Origin: Serratia sp. DD3
GTDB lineage: Bacteria; Pseudomonadota; Gammaproteobacteria; Enterobacterales; Enterobacteriaceae
Direction of reading: 5' to 3'
Length of the DNA: 64,000 nucleotides
Assembly (NCBI RefSeq): GCF_000496755.2
Contig: NZ_AYKS02000058.1
Span: 1 to 64,000, forward strand
Of this stretch, positions 8,819-18,031 are shown in pieces. The stretch's first letter is position 1. Each line of letters begins with the position of its first letter. The notes under the pieces were generated by a model. It had not been told where the DNA came from and searched no databases. It saw only the letters and a list, made by a program, of their open reading frames with translations. The translations under genes were made by a program, and so were the position numbers.

Positions 8819-9271
8819 ATGGAAAATACGCAGAGCTGGTGTCAGCAGCCATACACTATCACTACCGATCGCAAACAGTTTGATATTGAAGCTATTCATC
8901 AATACCTCACTCGTTCAACCTGGGCCGCTGGCATTGATGTTGATACAGTAAGAGAAAGCATCGATAACAGCCTGTGTTTTGGGCTCTTTGAGAGGGATAA
9001 GCAAATTGGTTTTGCTCGCCTGGTGACCGATGGCGTCACCTTCGGCTATCTCTGCGACGTCTATATTCTGGAAGCTTGGCAACAACAAAAACTGGGGCGC
9101 TGGCTGCTGGAGTGCTGCCAATCCCACCCGGTGATGGCTCGGCTACGAAGAATTATGTTAGTCACCTCTAGCGCCCCGTGGCTGTATGAAAAAGTGGGGT
9201 ATAGCCCAGTAAACTGTGAAAATTTTGTCTGGCAAATTGTTAGGCCTGATATTTATCAGCGTTCTCAATAG
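8819..9271 (+). CDS. GNAT-family N-acetyltransferase
   Basis: A 150-residue protein with the GNAT fold: a central strand pair (CFGLFERDKQIGFARLVTD, FGYLCDVYILEAW) followed by the acetyl-CoA loop QQQKLGRWLLECCQSH, a form of the R/Q-x-x-G-x-G/A motif, and a C-terminal APWLYEKVGYSP segment typical of motif B. Substrate unknown; small-molecule or peptide N-acetylation is expected. A good AGAGGGA ribosome site precedes the ATG. A weak terminator follows. No functional link to the neighbours is visible. Confidence 0.85.
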   Translation: MENTQSWCQQPYTITTDRKQFDIEAIHQYLTRSTWAAGIDVDTVRESIDNSLCFGLFERDKQIGFARLVTDGVTFGYLCDVYILEAWQQQKLGRWLLECCQSHPVMARLRRIMLVTSSAPWLYEKVGYSPVNCENFVWQIVRPDIYQRSQ

Positions 9272-9289
9272 GCTATCCAGGGACACCAG

Positions 9290-9310
9290 AACGCACCTGA
9301 GCGTTTTTTC
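9290..9310 (+). terminator. Short hairpin with T-run after the acetyltransferase gene
   Basis: AACGC (9290-9294) and GCGTT (9301-9305) can pair around a 6-nt loop, followed by four further T. Only five base pairs, so a weak call. Confidence 0.4.
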
Positions 9311-9353
9311 CGGCTTCATCAACCATCCAGTGAAGAACACGTGAGAGTAAAGG

Positions 9354-9398
9354 GGGGGTAAAATTTATCATAAATATTTACCCCCATTGTCCTATAAT
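9354..9398 (+). promoter_or_regulatory. Palindrome and -10 box upstream of the toxin-antitoxin pair
   Basis: A near-perfect inverted repeat (GGGGGTAAAATTTA at 9354-9367 and TAAATATTTACCCCC at 9371-9385, one base indel between arms) is followed 7 nt later by TATAAT at 9393-9398. The placement about 150 nt before the antitoxin gene suits an autoregulatory operator, as Phd-type antitoxins bind palindromes at their own promoter. It could also act as a terminator of upstream transcription. Confidence 0.4.
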
Positions 9399-9547
9399 GG
9401 TATATTACAAAATGAAAGTCGGTATAAGCCGTTCGTCATTCAAGCTACAGGGTTACTAGTTGCTATCATGACCATTTCGGCATGCTGACTTCAGAAGGAA
9501 TGACGCTCAGCGCACACTTTCACCCAGTAAACAGAGAGGAAAAACCG

Positions 9548-9829
9548 ATGACAACGATTTCGCAGAAGTCAGCCCGTGAAATGCTTGGCACACCAGAGCA
9601 ATTTAGAGGCGGTGTTTATGTAACCAAAAACGGAGTTGCCGAACTATTTATTCAGACTGCAGAAGAACGCGAAGAAGAACTAATAGAACGCCATCAACAG
9701 CAACAAGTCAATGCCATGCTGAAACTGGTCAGCCTATCTCAGCATGATTATGAACAAGGCCATCATAACTCAGCTCGGGACCTGTTAGCCCGGAGACGAG
9801 CGCACAAGTTAAATAATAGGGAGCTATAA
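9548..9829 (+). CDS. Antitoxin, Phd/YefM-like
   Basis: Predicted 93-residue antitoxin. The N-terminal half (SAREMLGTPEQFRGGVYVTKNGVAELFIQT) resembles the Phd/YefM DNA-binding fold with its typical V-V-T-K-N-G core; the C-terminal half is charged and likely unfolded until it wraps the toxin. The ATG at 9548 is chosen because an AGAGGA ribosome site lies 5 nt before it; an in-frame upstream start exists at 9482 but lacks a site. Its TAA overlaps the toxin ATG by one base (TAATG), the usual translational coupling in toxin-antitoxin operons. Confidence 0.75.
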   Translation: MTTISQKSAREMLGTPEQFRGGVYVTKNGVAELFIQTAEEREEELIERHQQQQVNAMLKLVSLSQHDYEQGHHNSARDLLARRRAHKLNNREL

Positions 9830-10167
9830 TGGCGATAGCTTTAACTACTCAGATAACAGAACAAACCCTAAATATCATCCAATCATTTAAGGCGGAAAGA
9901 ATACCTCTCAGTGAAGCTGAAGACTTTGTCTCTAACCTTCTGGAGAAGGCTATCGTCGATATTGAGGCCAATCCCCTGCAATATCCCATCGACCAAACAG
10001 CATTGCTACTCGGTGTTAGATTACATCGATGGCTTGACCCGACTGGCAAATATATTTGCCTTTTTCGCTACCTACCGGCGACTGATGAAGTGATTCTGGA
10101 TATCTTTGCCAACACCAAGCAAGACTGGTTATCCTTGCTTTATCTTGTCCAGATCTCAAGACCCTAG
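9829..10167 (+). CDS. Toxin, RelE/ParE-like
   Basis: A 112-residue protein with the compact RelE/ParE pattern: an N-terminal helix pair (EDFVSNLLEKAIVDIEANP), then LGVRLHRWLDPTGKYICLFRYLP and ILDIFANTKQDW, where strands and the conserved basic/aromatic residues of the family fall. The overlap with the upstream antitoxin supports the pairing. Whether it cuts ribosome-bound mRNA (RelE) or inhibits gyrase (ParE) cannot be decided. No sign of inactivation. Confidence 0.72.
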   Translation: MAIALTTQITEQTLNIIQSFKAERIPLSEAEDFVSNLLEKAIVDIEANPLQYPIDQTALLLGVRLHRWLDPTGKYICLFRYLPATDEVILDIFANTKQDWLSLLYLVQISRP

Positions 10168-10480
10168 CAGATGTTAACAACCGCGTCAGTTATTTATACT
10201 CAAGCCCGCTAAAATTACCGGTGGGCAGAAATAGCACCCCACGCCATTAACCCCCACCCAGTGGCAATGCGGATGAAGAGAAACCCATCTGAGTTGCGGG
10301 TTATCGGTTTAAGTGCGAGTGCTTTAGAAGATGAGGTTAATGTTTAATCGCTGGTATCGCCCTAACTCCTGTGAGTCGTCCTTTCAGCGGAGATAGAAAA
10401 ACATTTCGCTCAATTTAGTGACAGCATGGGTGGAATTGTTAGAATAGAAAGCTCTTAACCCAAAGAACATAGTGATTATC
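10168..10480. other. Intergenic stretch before gspS
   Basis: No credible gene. A TAGAAT hexamer at about 10440 could be a -10 for gspS, without a convincing -35. Nothing else stands out. Confidence 0.25.
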
Positions 10481-10873
10481 ATGCGATTATCTCTAGTTTT
10501 TCGCCTTATGCCCTTGTTGTTAGTGCTGGGAATTACCGGTTGTCAACAACCCCGTTCTTCTTTGCAAAAAGGTCCGGCTACTGCTAACGAGCAAGTAGAA
10601 CAATTGGCTTCGGTGGTTGCCGGAACCAAATATCTGAAATATAAATGTAATCGTAGCGATTTACCTAGCGATGATGTGATTAACAAAGCAGCCTATCAAG
10701 TGGCTAAAAAGCGGGGGTGGAATACCGCTGATTATGGCATGCTGCCGCAGCGTAGTGAGGCCATTTATCAAGGATTGATAAGAGACAACACGCCAGAGCA
10801 AACCAAATGCAGCAGCTTTAACAGCCTGTTAGCACCCTTTGCCGATGAGCTGCGTGCAGCAAGCAACATTTAG
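10481..10873 (+). CDS. gspS: Type II secretion pilotin, PulS/OutS family lipoprotein
   Basis: A 130-residue lipoprotein: signal peptide with lipobox LGITGC, so the mature N-terminus is the lipidated Cys near residue 21. The mature part matches PulS/OutS, with KYKCNRSDLPSDD, a central AKKRGWNTADYGMLPQRSE and TPEQTKCSSFNSLLAPFAD; the two Cys likely form the conserved disulfide. Pilotins bind the C-terminal S-domain of the secretin GspD and take it to the outer membrane. A GTG start at 10472 would add three residues; the ATG at 10481 fits the signal peptide better. It is convergent with gspB and 3 kb from the main gsp operon. Confidence 0.88.
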   Translation: MRLSLVFRLMPLLLVLGITGCQQPRSSLQKGPATANEQVEQLASVVAGTKYLKYKCNRSDLPSDDVINKAAYQVAKKRGWNTADYGMLPQRSEAIYQGLIRDNTPEQTKCSSFNSLLAPFADELRAASNI

Positions 10874-10919
10874 TGTGATTGTGATGCTCAACCCTGTGCA
10901 TCCAGTTTAATACGGCAGG

Positions 10920-11522
10920 TTATTCTGCGTCTGCTGCGGTAAGGCCTGCTTTATCAACCTTACCGCCAGGCCAATCCTCTAGCGCGATGAGTGTGAATAC
11001 CTCGCCATTAAAGTTGAATACCGTCGCATCCTGTTGAATCTGTTCAATGGTGAGGTTAGGCGCAGGGCTCTCCCCTTCTTGGTAGCGCTGCCCGTTCAAG
11101 GTGATGCTGCGTTCATCATCTTCTGAGGAGTAGACATGAGCACTGTATTTCAATGGGGCTACTTCATCACTGGGCAACGGGGGTATCACTTCTTTTGATT
11201 CGACTGGTTTTGGCGCAACTGGTTTTACCGGTTTATCAGCATCATGCACTGGTGCCGGTTCGATAACCGCCTTAGCCACTGCGGGCTTTACTGTTGCTGT
11301 ATGTGGCGCTGCGGGGGAAGCAACCTGTGTCAATACCGGTGCCGCGTGCGCCTCATTGTTACGCCAGAACTGACCTGAAAACCAACCGAACGCCACCAAT
11401 AACAATGCGTAGATGGGTAACAGATAACCCGGGATAAACAGCCCCTTGGCAGAGGGTACACTGGCTTGTGGATCTGATTCCGATTTATGGTTCACGTCCC
11501 TGATCCTTTGATTAATCATCAT
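10920..11522 (-). CDS. gspB: Type II secretion accessory protein GspB
   Basis: A 200-residue bitopic inner-membrane protein. Residues about 30-52 (YLLPIYALLLVAFGWFSGQFW) form the single membrane helix, followed by an Ala/Pro/Lys-rich periplasmic linker (about 60-115) that can span the cell wall. The C-terminal folded domain (VAPLKYSAHVYSSEDDERSI through FTLIALEDWPGG) is the conserved GspB/OutB/ExeB domain. In Dickeya, OutB helps the secretin; gspA is not present here, so it is the OutB-type solo form. Its location beside the pilotin gene mirrors outS-outB. Confidence 0.9.
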   Translation of the reverse strand: MMINQRIRDVNHKSESDPQASVPSAKGLFIPGYLLPIYALLLVAFGWFSGQFWRNNEAHAAPVLTQVASPAAPHTATVKPAVAKAVIEPAPVHDADKPVKPVAPKPVESKEVIPPLPSDEVAPLKYSAHVYSSEDDERSITLNGQRYQEGESPAPNLTIEQIQQDATVFNFNGEVFTLIALEDWPGGKVDKAGLTAADAE

Positions 11523-11811
11523 CTACCCAGTCATCGATTAGGTACAATCGGTTAACCGGGGCAATAAAACGCTATCTTTTCAGTGGGCACAGGTCAAGAG
11601 CATTGAACCGATATTGATGTACCAGCACTGACGATGGAAAGTAAAAAATGTTTCAATATGTGATTCACAAATATTTAATATTTTTTGACTACGAGCGTAA
11701 TCATTCTAATATATGAAGCAGCAGACCGCAGTAGAATAACAGAATAAACTTTTGTGATTCGAATATTAGATAATTTCAAATACGGCATATATTCAATGAG
11801 TTGATAGCGCG
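11523..11811. other. AT-rich spacer upstream of gspB
   Basis: No gene supported. The region from about 11640 to 11790 is markedly AT-rich and lies next to the IS1 remnant, so it probably came in with, or was left by, mobile DNA. The gspB promoter must lie near 11525-11600 but no clear hexamers were identified. Confidence 0.3.
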
Positions 11812-12090
11812 TCAAACGTAATACTCGCGTTCCATTAAAGTACCGATGATCCTGCCAGGTTTGCAGGATGATCTTGAATACACCGAGGTGTTACGATTGA
11901 GGCGTTTCAGTCGGTTACTCAACGTCAGATTTTCACGCTCAATATGCTGTGTATAAAGCTTGCCAACGATATGCTTCGCCGTAGGCAGAGCGTCCTTGTA
12001 AGCCCTGTAACCGCCAGTACACCAGAAAGTGACATTGAATTCCAACAGTAGTTGGAACAAATCGCACAGTGTTTTCTTTCTTAATCGGAG
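11812..12090 (-). pseudogene. IS1-family transposase remnant (InsB C-terminus)
   Basis: Reading leftward from about 12090, the frame gives KKTLCDLFQLL, FNVTFWCTGGYRAYKD, KHIVGKLYTQHIERENLTL and ends in a REYY-like tail at 11812. This follows the C-terminal third of IS1 InsB (YTQRIERNNLTL and the IGTFIERE-like end). The N-terminal half, the frameshift window and the terminal repeats are missing, and part of the tail (SSCKPGR) has decayed, so it is a dead fragment. It marks a past insertion between gspB and gspC. Confidence 0.75.
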
Positions 12091-12436
12091 ATTTACACGC
12101 CAGTTAACATAATGAATACTTGACCTGAGATGTCGGGTTCTTTATCATTCCCTTTGATGAGAATATTCTGATGCTGAAGCACATATCCTCAAGAAAATTG
12201 AATGTAAGAATAACGTTTTGCATGAGTAACCCTCAAGGGAATTCTACGCAGCCGACGTGCTGCTCAGTCCGTGGGGCGACAATCTAATTAAACAGGCAGT
12301 TACGCCATTTTAATTACAGTCCCACTCCCTGTCCTCAACCCCATTAACGCCGTTATACTTATACTGTTATTATGCTAACTAAGGGTAACGTCAAAAATTT
12401 CTCGTGCTTGTAAGGGAATCTTGTTAAGGAATAACG
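12091..12436. other. Spacer between IS1 remnant and SGNH gene
   Basis: No gene or strong repeat seen. It must carry the promoter for the SGNH-hydrolase gene; an AAGGA ribosome site lies 7 nt before that gene's ATG. Confidence 0.25.
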
Positions 12437-13552
12437 ATGAAAAGTCATATATCTAAACTTGTAAAAATCTTTCCGCTTGCGCTGTTCTTGTTGGGGGTGC
12501 AGCATCTTCATGCTGAGCCGCTTCGCGTAATGGCGCTGGGTGATTCCGTGACTGCCGGGTTTTCTACTCATAACTATCGCGCCCAGCTTGCTCAGCAGGC
12601 CCGTTCTGTTGCTTGTGATATAGACTGGGTTGGGGCTTTCGGGGATACGTTGCCCTCGGTAGTTTCTCGCCACTCAGCGATTTGGGGAGTTACTGCCGCT
12701 ACAGTAAATACCTCGTATATTAATACTTGGATGGATACCGCCCGTCCAGATGTGGTTCTCATGATGCTAGGTGCCAATGATATACAAGCGCTCCGTATTG
12801 CTCCAAACGTTGTGCTCAATAGCTTGAGTAGCATCATCGTGAAAATACGTAACAAAAATCCTGAGTCCAAGATTTTTCTTGGTCGTTACCCGAACATACG
12901 ACCAGATATCCCCAGCATGAAAGTATTCAATGATTCGATAGCCGAATTTGCCTCAAAATCAGACGTAATCTTTGTGGACCATTCGGTTGATTTCAATATC
13001 GCGGTGGGTTCTGATCATGTTGATGCGACTCACCCGAATGCAAACGGGGATGCTAAATACGCCTATAACTGGTTTAAGGCAATGGTGAAGCATGGAATTT
13101 GCGATAATAGTCCAGTGCTTTCGAATGTTGCCAAGGACAAACCAGTATCCGCCAACGCTACTCGATTTGGTTATGGTAATCCTTTCCTAGCTGTCAATGA
13201 CATCGTCAATGCTACCGGATGGCAGCGCCATGCCTCAAATAGCTCTGATGAGACACTTGAGATAGATTTGCAAGGTAACTACAGTTTGAAGTATTTTGAA
13301 TTGTATCAACACAACTTGGCTGTCTATAACACCAAAACATATCGCATAGATATAAGTAACGACCGTCATAATTGGGAAACAATTGTGACCGAAGATGATA
13401 GTCCTGTTGGGCGAAACACTCATAAGATTGATCCTATTGAGGCTCGATATGTCCGTTTGGTCTTGCTTCCTCCTTTTGGCGCGGGAATAATCTCTGTCAG
13501 AGAGTTCCGTGTGATGGGTACCCCAATAGCCATAGGTGAGGAAACTCAATGA
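12437..13552 (+). CDS. Secreted SGNH/GDSL hydrolase with C-terminal discoidin-like domain
   Basis: A 371-residue exported protein. A signal peptide (residues 1-26, ending HLHA) precedes an SGNH hydrolase domain: block I LGDSVTAG with nucleophile Ser37, oxyanion Asn114 in GAND, and the Asp196/His199 pair in DATHP. After about residue 225 a second domain begins (NVAKDKPVSANATRFGYG, NDIVNATGWQRH, then YFELYQHN and VREFRVMG), with the strand pattern of F5/8-type C (discoidin) carbohydrate-binding modules. SGNH enzymes cleave esters, often acetyl groups on polysaccharides. It sits between gspB and gspC, so it may be a type II secretion substrate; this is inferred from position, signal peptide and architecture. 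Confidence 0.82.
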   Translation: MKSHISKLVKIFPLALFLLGVQHLHAEPLRVMALGDSVTAGFSTHNYRAQLAQQARSVACDIDWVGAFGDTLPSVVSRHSAIWGVTAATVNTSYINTWMDTARPDVVLMMLGANDIQALRIAPNVVLNSLSSIIVKIRNKNPESKIFLGRYPNIRPDIPSMKVFNDSIAEFASKSDVIFVDHSVDFNIAVGSDHVDATHPNANGDAKYAYNWFKAMVKHGICDNSPVLSNVAKDKPVSANATRFGYGNPFLAVNDIVNATGWQRHASNSSDETLEIDLQGNYSLKYFELYQHNLAVYNTKTYRIDISNDRHNWETIVTEDDSPVGRNTHKIDPIEARYVRLVLLPPFGAGIISVREFRVMGTPIAIGEETQ

Positions 13553-13687
13553 AGACCTTAGCGTTGAGGTTGAGATAGCTAACAAACTCAGTTATGTATT
13601 CAAGATGCTACCTACACCCAAGCAGATTGGATACATGACGAGTATAGACCAGTGGCAGCTATCAGGAGGCCAGCTAAGGAAAGCGTA

Positions 13688-14545
13688 ATGCGATTTTCGG
13701 TGATGTTGTTAGCAATAAAAGAATCTACATTCAGGCTGTTAACACCACGTTGGGTGATGTGTGTCGTCTCTCTGCTGATTTGTAACCAGCTCGCCTTGTT
13801 GACCTGGCAATGGTGGCTATCGCCCGAAATATCCCATGTGCAACTATCCAAAGCGCCGTTGACGCCTGCCAAAACTAACGCGAGTACTCCGTCAGACAGT
13901 ACTCGCTTTACCCTGTTTGGGACTTCGCCCTCCGTCTCTTCAAGCACGGTGACTTCGGCATCTAGCGATACGCTACTCAACGCACCACCTTCTTCTTTAA
14001 AAATCAACCTGACCGGTATTGTTGCCAGCGCCAATGCAGAACGCTCCATCGCGATTATCGCCAAAGATAACAAGCAATTCAGCCTTGGCATGGGGGATCA
14101 GGTACCCGGTTATGATGCCCGAATTGCCTCTATTTTTGCCGATCGGGTGGTGATCTCTTATCAGGGGCGTTATGAGTCTTTGTTGCTATTTAGTGAACAA
14201 CCCGTAGCGGTTAAAAAAAATGAACAATCCCCCTCAGCGTCCCAGCTCAAGGCGCAACTGCTCAAGCAACCACAAAACATTCTTGATTACCTGACTATCT
14301 CGCCGGTGATGGTGGATAACAAGCTCACTGGCTACCGCCTGAGCCCCGGTAAACAAGGGGAATTATTTCGCAAGGTCGGGCTGCAGGACAACGATCTTGC
14401 CGTCGCATTAAATGGGCTGGATTTGCGCGATGCCCAGCAAGCTCAACAGGCACTGAAACAGCTTTCAGAACTGAGTGAACTGAACCTTACCGTTGAACGG
14501 GGTGGTCAGTTACAGGATATCTATATTTCTCTTGGAGATAACTAA
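13688..14545 (+). CDS. gspC: Type II secretion inner-membrane protein GspC
   Basis: First gene of the gspC-O operon, 285 residues. One membrane helix near the N-terminus (WVMCVVSLLICNQLALL) is followed by a Ser/Thr-rich linker, the HR domain (FTLFGT, then LTGIVASANAERSIAIIAKD), which contacts the secretin N0 domain, and a C-terminal PDZ domain (YRLSPGKQGELFRKVGLQDN through LNLTVERGG) implicated in substrate choice. The ATG at 13688 is chosen for its AAGGAAAG ribosome site; a longer frame from 13652 lacks one. Its TAA immediately precedes the gspD TTG start. Confidence 0.93.
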   Translation: MRFSVMLLAIKESTFRLLTPRWVMCVVSLLICNQLALLTWQWWLSPEISHVQLSKAPLTPAKTNASTPSDSTRFTLFGTSPSVSSSTVTSASSDTLLNAPPSSLKINLTGIVASANAERSIAIIAKDNKQFSLGMGDQVPGYDARIASIFADRVVISYQGRYESLLLFSEQPVAVKKNEQSPSASQLKAQLLKQPQNILDYLTISPVMVDNKLTGYRLSPGKQGELFRKVGLQDNDLAVALNGLDLRDAQQAQQALKQLSELSELNLTVERGGQLQDIYISLGDN

Positions 14546-16528
14546 TTGTTGAATGCAAAAATAATCAGTCGCTTACGCATCGTGGTGCTGGTTGCGCTGT
14601 TGTTGGGCGTCAGACAGGGCTGGAGTGCTGAGTTTTCAGCCAGCTTCAAGGGAACCGATATCCAGGAGTTTATTAACACCGTCAGCAAGAATCTGAATAA
14701 AACGGTGATTATCGATCCTGCGGTGCGTGGCACGATCACCGTTCGCAGTTACGATATGCTCAATGAGCAGCAATATTATCAGTTTTTCCTCAGTGTATTA
14801 GATGTTTACGGGTTTGCCGTAGTGGATATGAATAACGGCGTACTCAAAGTGGTGCGTTCCAAAGATGCCAAAACAGCAGCCGTGCCGGTCGCCAGCGATG
14901 CCCAACCCGGGGAAGGTGATGAAGTAGTGACGCGAGTGGTCCCCGTTCATAACGTGTCCGCTCGCGACCTGGCACCGTTACTGCGTCAATTGAATGACAA
15001 TGCCGGGGCAGGCAGTGTGGTGCACTACGACCCCTCTAACGTGTTGTTGATGACCGGTCGGGCGGCAGTGATCAAACGTCTGATGGAGATTGTTGAGCGG
15101 GTTGACAAGGTTGGCGACCGCAATGTGGTCACCGTCCCGCTGGAGTATGCGTCTGCCGCTGAGGTGGTCAAACAGGTCACCGAATTAACAAAAGATACCA
15201 GTAAATCAGCCGCGCCGGGTTCAATGACGGCTACCCTGGTCGCGGATGAACGAACCAACGCAGTATTGGTGAGTGGGGAACCCAACTCCCGTCAGCGTAT
15301 TATCGCCATGATCAAACAACTGGACCGCAAGCAGTCGGTACAGGGCAATACCAAAGTGATTTATCTCAAGTATGCCAAATCCACCGATTTAGTTGAGGTC
15401 TTAACTGGCGTCAGCGCGGGTATTCAAAACGACCAAAAGGGTGCCAAACCCACGGTCGCACTGCTAAAAGACGTCACCATTAAAGCCCACGAACAAACCA
15501 ACTCACTGATCGTCACCGCCGCGCCAGATGTGATGCGTGACCTGGAGAATGTGATCAACCAATTGGATATCCGCCGTCCGCAGGTACTGGTGGAAGCCAT
15601 TATTGCCGAAGTGCAAGACGCTGACGGCTTGAATCTGGGGATCCAGTGGGCCAACAAAAATGCGGGCATGACGCAGTTCACCAATACCGGCCTACCGATC
15701 ACCACCGCGATTGCGGGTGTCAATCAATACAACCAGGATGGCACGATTAATAATGCCTTTGCCAGTGCCATTAATAGCTTTAGCGGTATCGCTGCCGGTT
15801 TTTATCGGGGCAATTGGGCCATGTTGCTGACGGCCCTTTCCAGCACTAGCAAAAATGACATCTTAGCAACACCGAGTATTGTCACACTGGATAATATGGA
15901 AGCCACGTTCAATGTGGGTCAGGAAGTCCCGGTGCTCTCCGGTTCACGCACCACGTCAGGGGATAATATTTTCAACACCGTGGAGCGTAAAACGGTCGGT
16001 ATTAAGCTCAAGGTCAAGCCGCAAATCAATGAAGGGGACTCGGTGCTGATGGAAATTGAGCAGGAGGTTTCCAGTGTGGCAGATTCTGCCTCCAGCAGCA
16101 GTGCCGATCTGGGGGCCACCTTTAATACCCGGACGGTGACTAATGCGGTGTTGGTGGGTAGTGGCGAAACCGTAGTGGTCGGCGGGTTGCTGGATAAATC
16201 AGTGCGCGAAAGCAACGACAAAGTGCCGTTACTGGGGGATATCCCGGTGCTGGGTTATCTGTTCCGCTCCACCAGCAAACAGGTCTCCAAGCGTAACCTG
16301 ATGCTGTTTATCCGCCCAACCATCATCCGCGATCGTGATCAGTTTCGTGGTGCCTCAGCAGACAAATATCAGGCCTTTAACCAAGAGCAGGAACAACAGC
16401 GGGGCAAAGAGAGCACCAGCACCACGCTCACCAACGATGTCTTGAAGTTACCACCAGACCAAAATGGGGCCACGTTCAACCAGGTTAATGCGGCGATCCG
16501 CGCCTTCTATCCACAGGGGGGACGATGA
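14546..16528 (+). CDS. gspD: Type II secretion secretin GspD
   Basis: Outer-membrane secretin of 660 residues, close to PulD/OutD. After a signal peptide (ending GWSA) come N0 ([20 protein letters not shown]), three N1-N3 modules, the secretin barrel ([49 protein letters not shown]) and a C-terminal S-domain ([14 protein letters not shown] and beyond) that the pilotin GspS binds. No in-frame ATG exists near the N-terminus; the start must be TTG at 14546 or 14549, served by GGAGA at 14534-14538. The 3' end overlaps gspE by 4 nt. Confidence 0.95.
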   Translation: MLNAKIISRLRIVVLVALLLGVRQGWSAEFSASFKGTDIQEFINTVSKNLNKTVIIDPAVRGTITVRSYDMLNEQQYYQFFLSVLDVYGFAVVDMNNGVLKVVRSKDAKTAAVPVASDAQPGEGDEVVTRVVPVHNVSARDLAPLLRQLNDNAGAGSVVHYDPSNVLLMTGRAAVIKRLMEIVERVDKVGDRNVVTVPLEYASAAEVVKQVTELTKDTSKSAAPGSMTATLVADERTNAVLVSGEPNSRQRIIAMIKQLDRKQSVQGNTKVIYLKYAKSTDLVEVLTGVSAGIQNDQKGAKPTVALLKDVTIKAHEQTNSLIVTAAPDVMRDLENVINQLDIRRPQVLVEAIIAEVQDADGLNLGIQWANKNAGMTQFTNTGLPITTAIAGVNQYNQDGTINNAFASAINSFSGIAAGFYRGNWAMLLTALSSTSKNDILATPSIVTLDNMEATFNVGQEVPVLSGSRTTSGDNIFNTVERKTVGIKLKVKPQINEGDSVLMEIEQEVSSVADSASSSSADLGATFNTRTVTNAVLVGSGETVVVGGLLDKSVRESNDKVPLLGDIPVLGYLFRSTSKQVSKRNLMLFIRPTIIRDRDQFRGASADKYQAFNQEQEQQRGKESTSTTLTNDVLKLPPDQNGATFNQVNAAIRAFYPQGGR

Positions 16529-18030
16529 GCACACTGCTGGAGGGCGTCAATGAGTTACGCCCGCAGTTGCCTTTTGCCTACGCGCGCGCTCAGCGTATTT
16601 TATTGCTGCAGGATGACACCGGGTGCCGAGTGCTGCGCGTGGCAGAGACGGCAGCCAGTGCCTTGCTTGAAGCGCGTAGAGTTGCCGGGTGTGACCTGAA
16701 TATCAGTACTGTGTCGAGTGAGGAATTTGAGCAGCAGTTGGTACTGAGCTACCAGCGTGACTCAAAAGAAGCCCGGCGTTTAATGACCGATATCGGCAAT
16801 GAAATGGATTTTTATACTTTGGCGGAAGAGTTGCCTGATAGCGATGATTTGCTGGATGCCGATGATGATGCCCCCATTATCCGCCTGATCAATGCCATGT
16901 TAACCGAGGCGATTAAAGATAAAGCGTCGGATATCCACATCGAAACCTATGAACGCCATTTACAGATTCGCTTTCGGGTCGATGGCGTGTTACGCGAAAT
17001 CCTGCGGCCACAGCGGCGGTTGGCGTCTTTGCTGATCTCGCGTATCAAAGTCATGGCCCGGCTGGATATCGCTGAAAAACGCATACCGCAGGATGGACGC
17101 ATGGCGCTACGCATCGGTGGGCGAGCCATTGATGTGCGGGTTTCCACCTTACCTTCCAATTATGGCGAGCGGATTGTTCTGCGTTTACTGGATAAAAACA
17201 GTGTCAGCCTGGATCTGGCCACGCTGGGCATGTCATCACAGAATCAGCAACAGATCGATGAGCTGATCAGGCGGCCACATGGCATTATCCTGGTCACCGG
17301 CCCCACGGGCTCCGGTAAGAGCACCACGCTTTATGCGGCCTTGAGTCGGCTCAATGCCAGTGAACGCAATATCATGACCGTCGAAGACCCCATCGAATAT
17401 GAACTTGATGGCATTGGTCAGACTCAGGTCAACCCCAAGGTGGATATGACCTTTGCCCGTGGCTTGCGCGCTATTTTGCGTCAAGACCCCGACGTGGTAC
17501 TGGTGGGTGAGATCCGTGACAGCGAAACTGCCCAGATTGCGGTTCAAGCCTCATTAACCGGGCACCTGGTGCTATCAACACTGCATACCAACAGCGCACT
17601 GGGAGCGTTATCGCGCTTACAGGATATGGGGATAGAGCCTTTCCTGCTATCCACCTCCTTGCTGGCGGTATTAGCACAACGGCTGGTCCGCACCCTCTGC
17701 CCTGATTGTCGTCAACAATATCAAGCCGATAGCGCATTAGCTGAACAGCTGGGCATTCCCACCGGAACCCCACTCTGGCAGCCGCAGGGCTGTCCACAAT
17801 GTAGCTTTACCGGTTACCGTGGACGTACTGGTATCCATGAACTGCTACTGGTTGACGAGCGAGTACGGGCAGCGATTCACCGGGGAGAGAGTGAATTCGC
17901 TATTGCCCGTCAACTGCGCAATGAATACACCACATTACGCCTGGGTGGGCTGGAAAAGGTCTTGGCGGGTGAAACCAGTTGGGAAGAGGTGGTGCGCGTG
18001 ACGGAAAACCAGTCTCTGGAAGAGGAATAA
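16525..18030 (+). CDS. gspE: Type II secretion ATPase GspE
   Basis: Cytoplasmic hexameric ATPase of 501 residues that drives pseudopilus assembly. Visible are the N1E region that binds GspL, Walker [10 protein letters not shown] at 259-267, the Asp box ([14 protein letters not shown]), Walker B ([16 protein letters not shown]), the His box ([14 protein letters not shown]) and the tetracysteine zinc site (LCPDC near 392 and GCPQC near 423). All catalytic motifs are present. ATGA overlap with gspD; gspF starts one nucleotide after its stop. Confidence 0.96.
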   Translation: MSTLLEGVNELRPQLPFAYARAQRILLLQDDTGCRVLRVAETAASALLEARRVAGCDLNISTVSSEEFEQQLVLSYQRDSKEARRLMTDIGNEMDFYTLAEELPDSDDLLDADDDAPIIRLINAMLTEAIKDKASDIHIETYERHLQIRFRVDGVLREILRPQRRLASLLISRIKVMARLDIAEKRIPQDGRMALRIGGRAIDVRVSTLPSNYGERIVLRLLDKNSVSLDLATLGMSSQNQQQIDELIRRPHGIILVTGPTGSGKSTTLYAALSRLNASERNIMTVEDPIEYELDGIGQTQVNPKVDMTFARGLRAILRQDPDVVLVGEIRDSETAQIAVQASLTGHLVLSTLHTNSALGALSRLQDMGIEPFLLSTSLLAVLAQRLVRTLCPDCRQQYQADSALAEQLGIPTGTPLWQPQGCPQCSFTGYRGRTGIHELLLVDERVRAAIHRGESEFAIARQLRNEYTTLRLGGLEKVLAGETSWEEVVRVTENQSLEEE

Positions 18031-18031
18031 C

